Shown piece by piece: positions 22,441 to 31,175 of a DNA stretch of 64,000 nt (positions are counted from its first letter, which is position 1; each line of letters begins with the position of its first letter). The stretch covers positions 1 through 64,000 of the forward strand of contig DATDPT010000155.1 in assembly GCA_035292605.1 (NCBI GenBank), in the 5' to 3' direction. Source of the stretch: JALYNX01 sp035292605 (GTDB lineage: Bacteria > Actinomycetota > Acidimicrobiia > Spongiisociales > ZC4RG35). A model generated the notes under the pieces. It saw only the letters and a program-made list of their open reading frames with translations. It was not told the DNA's origin and ran no database searches. A program made the position numbers and the translations under genes.

Positions 22441-23144
22441 GGAAACTCGAGCTCGAATGTGAGCTGCGGCAGCGGTCGCTGGAAGCGCGCCAGCCCGTTC
22501 CACATCAGGTGGTCCATGAACACCCAGGACCGGCGGTGGATCGAGGTTGGCCCCCATGCCTGAAGGGCCGCCTTGTGCACCGGGCACGGATAGCCCTTGT
22601 TGGCTTCGAAGTTGTAACCGGGATAGTTGACAGCAGTCTCTCGCATGATCCGATCCCTGCTGACCTTCGCCAGGATCGAGGCTGCGGCGATCGACAACGA
22701 GCTGGCATCCCCTCGGACGATTCGTTTCGCTCCTCCGACGAAATCCCAGTTGCCGTCCACGAGCACCTGGTCTGGTTTGACACCCAGCCGCTCGAGGGCG
22801 CGCCGGGCGGCCAGACGCTGTGCTTCGGACATCCCCAACTCGTCACATTCGGCAGGGCTGGCGTGCCCAACGGCCCAGGCGGCGCACCATCCTGCAATTC
22901 GATCGAAGAGGGCTTCACGTTCGTCCTCTTTCAGCATCTTGGAGTCACGGATCTTGTAAACCCTCGTCGTGGCAGGGATCACCGCGGCGCCAACGGTCAG
23001 TGGGCCGGCCCAGGAGCCACGCCCAACCTCATCGACGCCAACCACGATTGGAGCCCCCGCGGCCCAGAGCGCACGCTCCACTTCCAATCCCGGTGCTCTT
23101 CTTTTCAGGCTCGGCCTCAGCTTGGGCGCGGTGACAACGGTCAT
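22407..23144 (-). CDS. rnhB: ribonuclease HII
   Basis: A 245-residue RNase HII: IVVGVDEVGRGSWAGPLTVGAAV supplies the catalytic D-E pair. IRDSKMLKEDERE, VLVDGNWDF and AAASILAKVSRDRIM, with the YPGYNFEANKGYP box, supply the rest. It removes RNA from DNA hybrids. ATG 23144 is preferred; the upstream extension is poor. The last 11 residues (after about FELEF) are read from the antisense of the GMC fragment, so the native stop seems to have been lost at the junction. Core function should be unaffected. Confidence 0.93.
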   Translation of the reverse strand: MTVVTAPKLRPSLKRRAPGLEVERALWAAGAPIVVGVDEVGRGSWAGPLTVGAAVIPATTRVYKIRDSKMLKEDEREALFDRIAGWCAAWAVGHASPAECDELGMSEAQRLAARRALERLGVKPDQVLVDGNWDFVGGAKRIVRGDASSLSIAAASILAKVSRDRIMRETAVNYPGYNFEANKGYPCPVHKAALQAWGPTSIHRRSWVFMDHLMWNGLARFQRPLPQLTFELEFPDGSGSDSYAQ

Positions 23145-23209
23145 CCAATGGGCAGAGTAGGTGTCCCCGGCCCGACGCAGCGGTCTTGGTGTCGTTTGCT
23201 TGCGGTGGC

Positions 23210-23788
23210 TCAATTCAGCGCAACGTCGTCGGGAAAGGTGGAGACCAGGGAGAGATATCCATTCTGGCGGCGAAGAACTCTCGCCCATTGGCCCTCGGGC
23301 CGGTCGAACGGGTCATCGGGCGCCGCCTGGACCAAATACCAAGATCCTTCTGCGATCTCGGCTTCGAGCTGGCCGGCGCCCCACCCCGCATAGCCGGAAT
23401 AGATGCGAATCCGGCTCGGATCACCCGGTGGGCTGGTTGAGAGATCGACCAGTGTCACCCCGGGGAGGGGTGTGGGATCACCGCCTCCTCGCGGCCCCAG
23501 TGCGATCGCCATCTCCGGCTCCACCGGCCCCCCGTAGAAGACACGCTGTGGCTCATTCGACTCCGCAAACCACTCGGGCAGGTGATCGACGACGAGCTCC
23601 GGTGTCGGGCGGTTGAGCACGAGCCCAACGGTGCCCTCGTCGTCGTGTTGAAGCATGAAGATCACCGTCCTCCAGAAGTGAGGATCCATCAGAAGTGGTG
23701 TTGCGACCAGGAGCTTTCCGGCGTGGGTCTCGATCACGCGGTCATCGTGCCATACGTCTTTGATTGCCGCATTACTGATCTCCCGCAA
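23210..23788 (-). CDS. YqgE/AlgH family protein
   Basis: A 192-residue member of the UPF0301 (DUF179) family. It has GKLLVATPLLMDPHFWRTVIFMLQHDDEGTVGLVLNRP, FYGGPVEPE and the IRIYSGYAGWGAGQLE motif. The biochemical role of the family is unknown. The start may be a little downstream, because the usual family start is near GKLLVATP. It lies 65 bp upstream of rnhB in the same orientation. Confidence 0.9.
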   Translation of the reverse strand: MREISNAAIKDVWHDDRVIETHAGKLLVATPLLMDPHFWRTVIFMLQHDDEGTVGLVLNRPTPELVVDHLPEWFAESNEPQRVFYGGPVEPEMAIALGPRGGGDPTPLPGVTLVDLSTSPPGDPSRIRIYSGYAGWGAGQLEAEIAEGSWYLVQAAPDDPFDRPEGQWARVLRRQNGYLSLVSTFPDDVALN

Positions 23789-23856
23789 TTCGAATGGGCG
23801 GATAGTCTGTCGGCATCAAGATTCGATTCTCGTCACGCTCCGTAGGTCATCTACTC

Positions 23857-24474
23857 GTGCTGGCGGCCACGGGTCTTTTGGTTTCGGCCTGCGGGGGTGA
23901 TTCTGGCGACGTGGTCACCTACACGGACACCGAGCGCTTGGGGCGGTTTCAGATCCCCGAACAATGGCACACGTACGAATTGTCCGAGCTCTCGGCCCTC
24001 GATGACCTCCCCTTCGACGAGCCGGTCCAGGGGTTCACCTTCCCGGCGGTTAGCAGCATCGCCTTCGACGGCGACCCGGTCCGCGATGTCACTCACCTCA
24101 GCCGAGCCCTCCCCGAGGCGGAGTACCCGATCGGATTGATGTCGGTTCGCCAAATCGGCGAGACGGAGAAAGACTTCCTCTCACGGGCAGTGCTCACGCA
24201 ATCCGTCCTCCCCTACTACAACCTGACCAACAGCCAAGAGCTGCAGAAGGAGGACTTCACCTTTGGCGGAGGGTTCGACGGGGTTAGGGTCCTGGTGGCC
24301 TACGAAGACGAGGCCGGCCAGAACCAGGGAGTGGCCTATCTGATCACGGTGTCCAACCCCGAGGACACCAGGATGTACTCGATGATTGCCGGCTGTAGCC
24401 GGGAATGTTTCATTACGCACCAAAACACGATTGTGGGAGTTGTTGATTCATGGCTGGTGAACAAGAGAGCCTGA
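23857..24474 (+). CDS. lipoprotein of unknown function
   Basis: About 205 residues. The lipobox region is clear (LAATGLLVSACGG). The canonical start is GTG 23857, but this gives a signal without positive charges. The in-frame sequence continues upstream to 23815 as (I)KIRFSSRSVGHLLV, a perfect lipoprotein n-region, with ATC where an ATG would be expected. A rare ATC/ATT start or a base error is possible. The mature part is of PsbP-like size, with no recognised family. Its end overlaps the FtsH-like gene by 25 bp, so both are probably co-transcribed and act at the membrane. Confidence 0.7.
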   Translation: MLAATGLLVSACGGDSGDVVTYTDTERLGRFQIPEQWHTYELSELSALDDLPFDEPVQGFTFPAVSSIAFDGDPVRDVTHLSRALPEAEYPIGLMSVRQIGETEKDFLSRAVLTQSVLPYYNLTNSQELQKEDFTFGGGFDGVRVLVAYEDEAGQNQGVAYLITVSNPEDTRMYSMIAGCSRECFITHQNTIVGVVDSWLVNKRA

Positions 24475-26795
24475 ACACAAGAAAACGAGACGTCCGCCAG
24501 ACCAGGCGACGCTTGGACACGTGGGATCGGATCAAGTTCCTCGTTTTCCTCGCGGTCATCATGACCGCGATAATCGCCGGCTCCGACGAGCTGGGGTTCG
24601 TCAGCCTCTGGGACGTCATCGTCGGGTTCTTCTCCACGACGACCGGGCGCGTACTCGGCATCATCTTCCTGCTGGAGTGTCTCCGCCAGGTCCATTACTG
24701 GTTGTCCGAGCGCTCCGCCGGCTACAACTCTTTCTGGAAAGACAGCCTCTTCGGGGGCATCGAGCACTGGACCCAGGCTCATTTCAAGCCGTGGACCCGA
24801 TTCAGGGTCGGCAGGTTCTTCCGTTGGGCCCTCTACGTGTTCATCATCGGGCTGCTGGTCGACTACTTCGTAGCCGAGGTCCAGGGCCCAATCCAGGCCA
24901 TTGTGGAGTTGCCCCGTCTCATCGTCGGCATCCTCCCCTTTGCCCTCCAGTTGATGTTCGGTTTCCTCTTTGTCGCGATCCAGTTCGTCGGGATCTTCTG
25001 GTTGCTGACTCGGGGCGGGATGGACGTGATCCTCCCCGAGGAAGTGACAACCCGCTTCGATGACGTGTGGGGCCAGGATCACGTGCTCGATCTGATCAAG
25101 GAGAACATCGCTTTCCTCGAGAAGCCCGACGAGATCGAGAAGAAGGGCGGTTACATCCCGGGCGGGATCCTGCTCTGGGGCCCGCCGGGCACTGGCAAGA
25201 CTCTCATGGCCCAGGCGATTTCCGGTGAGACCGGCCGCCCGTTCGTCTTCGTGGAGCCGGGGTCCTTCATCAACATGTTCATGGGAATCGGTGTCCTCAA
25301 GGTAAAGAGCCTCTACCGCAAGCTGCGCAGACTCAGCCTCCGTCACGGAGGTGTGATCGTCTTCTTCGACGAGGCCGACGCCCTCGGCTCTCGAGGTGGC
25401 ATGGGGGCTCCTCAGGGCCAGTTCGGGCAGTCCCTTCGCAATGATCTTGGTTTCACCTGCAACGGGTTCAGTTACCTGGGGTCTCACACCCAGATGGCCC
25501 TGGTCGACTATTGGAGCCAGACCGGGCTCATCAAAGCCGAGGAAGCTCCAAAACCGGGTTGGGTCAACCGGATCATGATGGGTGGCATGATGGGTGGAGG
25601 AGGGATGGGCACTCTGCAAGCGCTGCTCACCGAGATGAACGGTCTCGCCAAGCCGCGAGGGCTGATCAACAGGATTCGCAAGACGTTCGGGTTCCGTCCC
25701 AAGCCCCCGCCCAAGTACCGAATCCTCCACATCATGGCCACCAACATGCCCAACGCCCTGGACGAGGCGATGCTGCGCCCGGGACGGATCGACCGGATCT
25801 ACAAGGTCGGGTACCCCTCGAAGGAGGGCCGCAAGCAGACCATCGTCGGTTACCTGGAGAAAGTCGACCACCAACTGACACCGGAGCAGGTGGAGCATCT
25901 GGCGGTGATCACTCCCTACTACTCCGGAGCCAGCATCAAGGACCTGGTCAACGAGGCGCTGATCATCGCGGTCCGCGCCGGCCGGGAGTCGATCGAGTGG
26001 CCCGACGTGTGGCGGGCAAAGTCGCTCAAGGAACTTGGCCCCCCCGAGGATGTCGACTACATCCAGAGGGAGAGGCACGCGGTGGCGGTCCACGAAGCCA
26101 GTCATGCGGTGACGGCACATCTCCTTGGCGCACATCGGCGGATCGACATGGTGTCGATCGAGAAACGCGCCTCCACGCTGGGGATGGTCAAGTCCATGGG
26201 TGAGGAGGAGCGCTTCACGCAGTGGAGGTCGGAGTTCGAGAGCGACATCATGGTCTCTCTCGCCTCCCTGGCCGGTGAGCGGCTCTTCTTCGGTGGGGAC
26301 AACAGCTCCGGTGTCTCCAGCGACCTCCAGTCCGCTTCGACCGTGGCCGCCCTCATGGAGGGCGTCTACGGCATGGGCGACAGCCTGTCCTCGACCATGG
26401 GAACCCGATCCAACGAGGCCGGTGGGCCCGCCAATCCCGTGTCTACCGCCTTGAGAGAGCGCAGGAAGCAGATCGAGGAGAGACTGGCCGTCCTCTACGA
26501 CCAGGTGGCCCTGCTGCTCGGCGAACACGAGGACAAGGTCTTGGAACTTGCTGCTGTTCTCGAGGAGAAGAAGAACATCTCCGGTGAGGAAGTGGCTGAG
26601 ATCATGGGTTCCGCCCCGGGCTCGCGCACCATGAGAGAGCCTCGAGGATGGCAGGCGATGTCGGACGAGATCGCCTCAGACCGTCAGCGCGATGCCCTGA
26701 CCAAGGCCGGTCGGGAGGTAGCGGCGAACAGGCCCGGCAATGGACAGGTGACGCCGCCCACACCGGTCGAAGCCGAGTCCGGCCAGGGCGACTGA
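24450..26795 (+). CDS. FtsH-like AAA+ membrane metalloprotease (M41) with an insertion
   Basis: A 781-residue protein. There are N-terminal hydrophobic segments (about residues 29-44, 66-80, 126-143, 158-188). The AAA domain has Walker A WGPPGTGKT (244-251), pore loop FVEPGSFINMFMGIG, Walker B VIVFFDEADALG (302-313), and ATNMPNALDEAMLRPGRIDRI (430-450). The peptidase site is VAVHEASHAVTAHLLG (548-552, HEASH for HEAGH) with the distal SSGVSSDLQSAS zinc-ligand segment. Compared with FtsH, about 75 extra residues (313-386) separate Walker B from the second region of homology. The tail (740-781) is extended and low-complexity. It probably degrades membrane proteins. Confidence 0.9.
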   Translation: MAGEQESLNTRKRDVRQTRRRLDTWDRIKFLVFLAVIMTAIIAGSDELGFVSLWDVIVGFFSTTTGRVLGIIFLLECLRQVHYWLSERSAGYNSFWKDSLFGGIEHWTQAHFKPWTRFRVGRFFRWALYVFIIGLLVDYFVAEVQGPIQAIVELPRLIVGILPFALQLMFGFLFVAIQFVGIFWLLTRGGMDVILPEEVTTRFDDVWGQDHVLDLIKENIAFLEKPDEIEKKGGYIPGGILLWGPPGTGKTLMAQAISGETGRPFVFVEPGSFINMFMGIGVLKVKSLYRKLRRLSLRHGGVIVFFDEADALGSRGGMGAPQGQFGQSLRNDLGFTCNGFSYLGSHTQMALVDYWSQTGLIKAEEAPKPGWVNRIMMGGMMGGGGMGTLQALLTEMNGLAKPRGLINRIRKTFGFRPKPPPKYRILHIMATNMPNALDEAMLRPGRIDRIYKVGYPSKEGRKQTIVGYLEKVDHQLTPEQVEHLAVITPYYSGASIKDLVNEALIIAVRAGRESIEWPDVWRAKSLKELGPPEDVDYIQRERHAVAVHEASHAVTAHLLGAHRRIDMVSIEKRASTLGMVKSMGEEERFTQWRSEFESDIMVSLASLAGERLFFGGDNSSGVSSDLQSASTVAALMEGVYGMGDSLSSTMGTRSNEAGGPANPVSTALRERRKQIEERLAVLYDQVALLLGEHEDKVLELAAVLEEKKNISGEEVAEIMGSAPGSRTMREPRGWQAMSDEIASDRQRDALTKAGREVAANRPGNGQVTPPTPVEAESGQGD

Positions 26796-26799
26796 ACCA

Positions 26800-28035
26800 T
26801 CACGGGCGCCAGCCCGTGTCTCCAATCCGGCCGATCGAGCAGTTCTCGGCGAGCACGCGAACCTCGCCGGCGGCGGTGAGGTCGTCGATCAACAGAGATC
26901 GATCGCTCACTGCGAGCACACTCCGACTGTCGGCGACGGCGTAGAGCGGGACGCCCTCCAGGCTTGGATCAAGGACGATCTCATTCACTTCCCCGGTGAC
27001 CGCGTTCACAGTGGAGACATTGGTTGCCGAGGTCCGGAAGACGGCAGTCTCCTCGTCCAGCCAGCCGATAGGTGTTCCCAACGCGAGGAGTTCGTCCAAA
27101 CCTGCTGTCAAACCGTCTGCTGTCAGCATCTCGACTCCGGTCAAAGAGGCGTCGCTCGGCTCGACACCGGCCACGGTGATGAAACGTGACTCCGGGGAGC
27201 CCCAAGCAGTCAGCGGGATCCCGAATCCTTCACTGATCGGCTCGGTCCACTCCGTGTCACCGGTCTCGGGGTCGAACCGCGAGATGGCGACGGCCACCAA
27301 GTCGGGCTGGTCGGGAACCTCTTGAGTGACAGTCAGCAGGAGGTCATCGTCGATGGCACCGATCAGGCGCGCCGGTATCCAACCTTCGACTGGGTAGTTG
27401 ACCACCTCATCGCTCAGAACATCGGTTAGCACACGTTCCTCGCCGGTGCTGAGGGCGTAGACGCTGTCGCTGGTCGCCACCCAGTTGGTGTCGTCTCCGA
27501 TGGCCACACCGGTGTTGAGCCACAGGGATTCGGCCGGCTCCGCCCCGTAGAGGAGACCACCGATGACAACGGCGCGGGTAGTAGGCAACTCGGGGATCGC
27601 CTGATCCGCCGCGGTCGCCAGAAGGCGCTCGTAGGCGGTTCGGATCATGACACCCATGAATGGCCGCTCCGGGTCTTCCGGATTCGCTCCAAGAACGATC
27701 TCGGCCGACTCCTCGACGCCGTCCCGTCGTAGATCGAGCACCACCGGATCACCTATCGACTGCTCGCTCAAAGCCTGTCTCAGATGCTCCGAATCGGCGG
27801 TCCCTTTCCCGTTGAGCGCAACGATGACATCCCCCGCTTCGAGCACCCCATCCGCACCGGTGTCCTCCAGGACTTCGCTCACCTCGACCCCCTGTGGTTC
27901 GCCGATGAAGAACGAACAGGCGACCGGGAGCTCGAGCACTTCCCCGACATCGGGCAGGGCGCTTCGGTCCGGCGGCGCCGTGGCGCAGGCGCTCATCAGG
28001 CTGGCGATGAGCGTCAGCAGAAGGGCTTTTGACAC
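26800..28035 (-). CDS. PDZ-domain lipoprotein with beta-propeller-like C-terminus
   Basis: A 411-residue lipoprotein starting at GTG 28035: VSKALLLTLIASLMSACATA carries the lipobox. A PDZ domain follows (about residues 45-120: VSEVLEDTGADGVLEAGDVIVALNGKG...LRQALSEQ...VVLDLRRDGVEE). The rest contains repeated short beta units with W/T/G patterns (NWVATSDSVYALSTGE, ITVAGVEPSDASL, VLAVSDRSLLIDD), suggesting a propeller. The longer frame up to 28191 is rejected as it crosses the divergent add promoter. No peptidase domain is seen. Confidence 0.8.
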   Translation of the reverse strand: MSKALLLTLIASLMSACATAPPDRSALPDVGEVLELPVACSFFIGEPQGVEVSEVLEDTGADGVLEAGDVIVALNGKGTADSEHLRQALSEQSIGDPVVLDLRRDGVEESAEIVLGANPEDPERPFMGVMIRTAYERLLATAADQAIPELPTTRAVVIGGLLYGAEPAESLWLNTGVAIGDDTNWVATSDSVYALSTGEERVLTDVLSDEVVNYPVEGWIPARLIGAIDDDLLLTVTQEVPDQPDLVAVAISRFDPETGDTEWTEPISEGFGIPLTAWGSPESRFITVAGVEPSDASLTGVEMLTADGLTAGLDELLALGTPIGWLDEETAVFRTSATNVSTVNAVTGEVNEIVLDPSLEGVPLYAVADSRSVLAVSDRSLLIDDLTAAGEVRVLAENCSIGRIGDTGWRP

Positions 28036-28088
28036 GCCAACAGCGTACCGGCGGCATGGTTGATAGCCCTTCTGACTAGCGTGTCGAT

Positions 28089-29156
28089 ATGCCGTTTCCG
28101 TCGGTGCTTCTCCACGACCATCTTGATGGTGGGTTGCGGCCGCAAACCGTTTTGGAACTGGCTGAGGAGCACGAACATCCCGGTCTCCCATCAGACACCG
28201 CGCAAGGGCTCGCAGCTTGGTTCGACCAGTCCGATTCCGGCTCGCTGACCAAGTATCTGGAGGCCTTCACCCACACCATCGGTGTCATGCAACATGCGGG
28301 GGCGATCGAACGGATCGCCTACGAGGCTGCCCTCGATCTCAGCGCCGACGGTGTCGTTTACGCAGAGATTCGGTTCTGCCCGGCGTTGCACACTGTTGGG
28401 GGAATCAACCCGCGACGGGTGGTCGAGGCTGCGGCCTCCGGCCTGGCAAACGGCACACGGGAGACCGGTCTCCGCTGGGGGATCATCGTCGACGCTCTCA
28501 GAAACCGTGACGACAGTCTCGAGATGCCCCGACTCGCCGCGGAAACGCGACATCTCCGAGTCGTGGGCTTCGACCTGGCGGGACCGGAGGCGGGATACCC
28601 ACCCCAGGATCACCTCGCCGCATTCCGCCTGGCCCGAGCCCAAGGTCTGCGTCTGACCATCCACGCCGGAGAGCACGCCGGTCGGGACGGGGTCGCCTTC
28701 ATGGCAGCTGCGATGGATCTCTGTGGTGCCGAGCGTCTGGGCCACGGTGCTGAGTTGATCAATGACTGCGTGGTGCGTGACGGCGAGATCGTGGAGCTGG
28801 GCCGGATTGCCAGACGCATTAGGCAGCGCCGGATCGCGCTGGAGATGTGCCCCACATCGAACCTCGCCACCGGCGGCCTCGAGCCGGAGGCCCACCCGGT
28901 TGGGGCCCTCTACCGCGCCGGCTTCAATGTGACCCTGAGCACCGACAACCGCCTGATGAGCACGACCGCCATGTCCGACGAGTTCGACTTCGTCAGCAAA
29001 TACCACAGGTTCGAGACCCTCGATCTTGCCCGAACCACATGGCGAAGCCTCGATGCGGCGTTCTGTCCCTGGGAGACCAAGGCCGAGTTGTGGGAAGACT
29101 TGATCGCTCCGGCGTACGCCGCCGATGGGGCGGACCTCGAGTTGGTGTGGCGATGA
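28089..29156 (+). CDS. add: adenosine deaminase
   Basis: A 355-residue metal-dependent amidohydrolase. Motifs in order: metal-binding HDHLDGGLRP, VYAEIRFCP, TIHAGEHAG, GAERLGHGAEL, CPTSNLATGG, and STDNRLMSTT, where the metal-binding aspartate sits in the form common among actinobacterial enzymes. It converts adenosine to inosine in purine salvage. The stop overlaps the tdh start (ATGA). An hpt gene for purine salvage lies 5 kb away. Confidence 0.94.
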   Translation: MPFPSVLLHDHLDGGLRPQTVLELAEEHEHPGLPSDTAQGLAAWFDQSDSGSLTKYLEAFTHTIGVMQHAGAIERIAYEAALDLSADGVVYAEIRFCPALHTVGGINPRRVVEAAASGLANGTRETGLRWGIIVDALRNRDDSLEMPRLAAETRHLRVVGFDLAGPEAGYPPQDHLAAFRLARAQGLRLTIHAGEHAGRDGVAFMAAAMDLCGAERLGHGAELINDCVVRDGEIVELGRIARRIRQRRIALEMCPTSNLATGGLEPEAHPVGALYRAGFNVTLSTDNRLMSTTAMSDEFDFVSKYHRFETLDLARTTWRSLDAAFCPWETKAELWEDLIAPAYAADGADLELVWR

Positions 29157-30187
29157 GAGCGCTGGTCAAGCATCCTGATGAGACCGGGCTCCGGCTCGAC
29201 GAGGTCGAGGTCCCGCGTGTCGGTGCCGACGACGTGCTGGTCAAGGTGCATACCACCGGTATCTGCGGTACCGACCTCCACATCTACAACTGGGACGATT
29301 GGGCCCAGGCCACCATCCCGGCTCCGATGACGGTTGGGCATGAGTTCGCCGGTGAGATCGTCGAACTTGGCTCGAACGTCTCCGGATTCGAGGTCGGTGA
29401 GGTGGTCGGCGCCGAAGGTCACGTCGTCTGCAATAGGTGTCGCAACTGTCTGGCGGGCCGGCGCCATCTGTGTCACGACGCGCGCGGCATCGGTGTCAAT
29501 CTCCCGGGAGCATTCGCCGATTACGTCGTGCTCCCTAAGAGCAATATCTGGCGACACATACCGGGGATCGACTTCGATGTCGCCGCCATCTTCGACCCGT
29601 TCGGGAACGCGGTCCACACCGCCCTCGAGTTCCCGGTACTCGGTGAAGACGTGTTGATCACCGGAGCGGGGCCGATCGGGCTCATGGCCTCTGCCGTGGT
29701 TGCCCAGGCCGGGGCACGCAACGTGGTGATCACCGACGTCAACCCCTACCGGTTGGAGCTGGCAAAGCGGATGGGAGCCACCAGAGCCGTGGACGTGCGG
29801 TTCGAGGATCTTCAGGACGTGCAGGACGAGCTGGGGATGACGGAGGGATTCGACGTCGCCCTCGAGATGTCAGGGACATCGGCGGCTCTCGACGACATCT
29901 TGCAGAATACGATCCACGGGGCCAACGTCGCCCTCCTCGGGATCCCCTCGGACCCCTTCCCCATCGACTGGAGCATCGTCATCTTCAACATGCTCAACCT
30001 GAAAGGGATCTATGGGCGTGAGATGTTCGAGACCTGGTACAAAATGAACGTCCTCATCGGCTCAGGGCTGGACATCTCTCCGGTGATAACCCATCGTTTC
30101 GGCGTCGACGACTTCGAGGCCGCCTTTGACGTTGCCGCCTCCCACGAGTCGGGCAAGGTCTTGATCAACTGGGTGGGGTCGGGCTGA
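29153..30187 (+). CDS. tdh: L-threonine 3-dehydrogenase
   Basis: A 344-residue zinc-dependent medium-chain dehydrogenase. It has GICGTDLHIYNWD, catalytic zinc region TVGHEFAGEIVE, structural zinc cysteines in GHVVCNRCRNCLAGRRHLC, and cofactor motif ITGAGPIGLMASAV. DLHIYNWDDWAQ and KGIYGREMFETWYKM are diagnostic of Tdh. It oxidises threonine to 2-amino-3-ketobutyrate, which can feed glycine. The ATG overlaps the add stop. Confidence 0.94.
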   Translation: MRALVKHPDETGLRLDEVEVPRVGADDVLVKVHTTGICGTDLHIYNWDDWAQATIPAPMTVGHEFAGEIVELGSNVSGFEVGEVVGAEGHVVCNRCRNCLAGRRHLCHDARGIGVNLPGAFADYVVLPKSNIWRHIPGIDFDVAAIFDPFGNAVHTALEFPVLGEDVLITGAGPIGLMASAVVAQAGARNVVITDVNPYRLELAKRMGATRAVDVRFEDLQDVQDELGMTEGFDVALEMSGTSAALDDILQNTIHGANVALLGIPSDPFPIDWSIVIFNMLNLKGIYGREMFETWYKMNVLIGSGLDISPVITHRFGVDDFEAAFDVAASHESGKVLINWVGSG

Positions 30188-30210
30188 CCAATCCCTAGGT
30201 TTGGGGTCCT

Positions 30211-31020
30211 TCAAATGTGAGCGGACACCCAAGCCACGATCTCGGCCACGATCTCCGGGCCCTCGGGCTCGTTCAGGATCTCGTGTCGAAGCTCCGGGTG
30301 CAGACGGCGCTCCACACCAGGCACCTCTCCCAATACCGCCGTTGACTGTGGAGGCACGATGGTGTCCATCCCCCCCTGCAGCACCAGAGTCGGGATCTGG
30401 ATGCGACCGGCATTCTGGGTTACCTCGGACATGGCCGCAAACAACGCGGCGCCAAGCCGTGGCGTTGTCTTGGCGTACACGAGGGGGTCGACGAAGTAGG
30501 CCTCCCCCACCGCCGGATCGCGAGATAGCTGCTCGCCTTTCAGGGAGTTGGAGATGGCCATGGATGGAGCGATCTTGCTGAACACACCGGCCAGAGCCCG
30601 CTGCCACCCCGCACCACCCCCCAGCGCTGGTGCGCTGAGGACGAGCAGGTCAGGCGCCGGACGGCCGGCCAGGACGTAGCCCGCGACGAGGTTGCCGCCC
30701 ATGGAATGTCCCATGAGAACCAGCGGCACGCCCTGTTCCCGCGCCCACACCACATGTCGCTCGATCTGGTCGTGATACAGGCTCCAATCGGAGATGTCGC
30801 CACGAGGGCCACCCGAAGCTCCGAACCCGATCAGATCGAAGGAACGAACCAAGAATCCGGCGTCAGACAGCAGCGAACCGGTCCGCTCATAACGACCCGA
30901 ATGCTCGGCGATGCCGTGAACCAGGACCACGACCGCCTTCGGTTCCGATTCCGGCGCCCATTCCCTGACCTGTTCGATCCCGAAGCCCGGCATCGGCTCG
31001 GGTCGTGACACGCTTCGCAA
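30211..31020 (-). CDS. alpha/beta hydrolase, monoacylglycerol lipase-like
   Basis: A 269-residue serine hydrolase: VVLVHGIAEHSGRY (oxyanion region), nucleophile elbow LVLMGHSMGGNLVAGY, and an acid in LVLQGGMDTIVPP with the C-terminal His in LHPELRHEILNE. The HGIAEHSGRY motif is typical of monoacylglycerol lipase/lysophospholipase. There is no signal peptide, so it is cytoplasmic. The actual ester is unknown. Confidence 0.87.
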   Translation of the reverse strand: MRSVSRPEPMPGFGIEQVREWAPESEPKAVVVLVHGIAEHSGRYERTGSLLSDAGFLVRSFDLIGFGASGGPRGDISDWSLYHDQIERHVVWAREQGVPLVLMGHSMGGNLVAGYVLAGRPAPDLLVLSAPALGGGAGWQRALAGVFSKIAPSMAISNSLKGEQLSRDPAVGEAYFVDPLVYAKTTPRLGAALFAAMSEVTQNAGRIQIPTLVLQGGMDTIVPPQSTAVLGEVPGVERRLHPELRHEILNEPEGPEIVAEIVAWVSAHI

Positions 31021-31155
31021 ATGAGTCTCCTCGCTCTCGTCGTTCTCAGTGTGGTCAGTCGAATTCGAAACGAGTCACATCCCTGGGGAACTGTGACCAG
31101 GCGATGGCGGAGGTCCCTCCGGCATCACGGGCCGGCCGGCGCGTCGCACAGCCAT

Positions 31156-31175
31156 GGCCCCGATCCTAAGGGGCC
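31156..31175 (-). terminator. hairpin at the 3' end of gcvT
   Basis: GGCCCC (31156-31161) pairs with GGGGCC (31170-31175) across the gcvT stop codon. There is no T-run, so it is a weak terminator at best. 31021-31155 holds no gene. Confidence 0.35.

Noticed and set aside
22137..23393. 418-codon plus-strand frame across rnhB
   Set aside because: Arg/Ser/Gly-rich antisense frame spanning several genes.
24336..26528. A 730-codon open frame antisense to the FtsH-like gene
   Set aside because: It mirrors the third-position GC bias of the sense gene, is rich in His/Pro/Gly typical of antisense frames, and has no motifs. The sense protein has complete AAA and zinc motifs.
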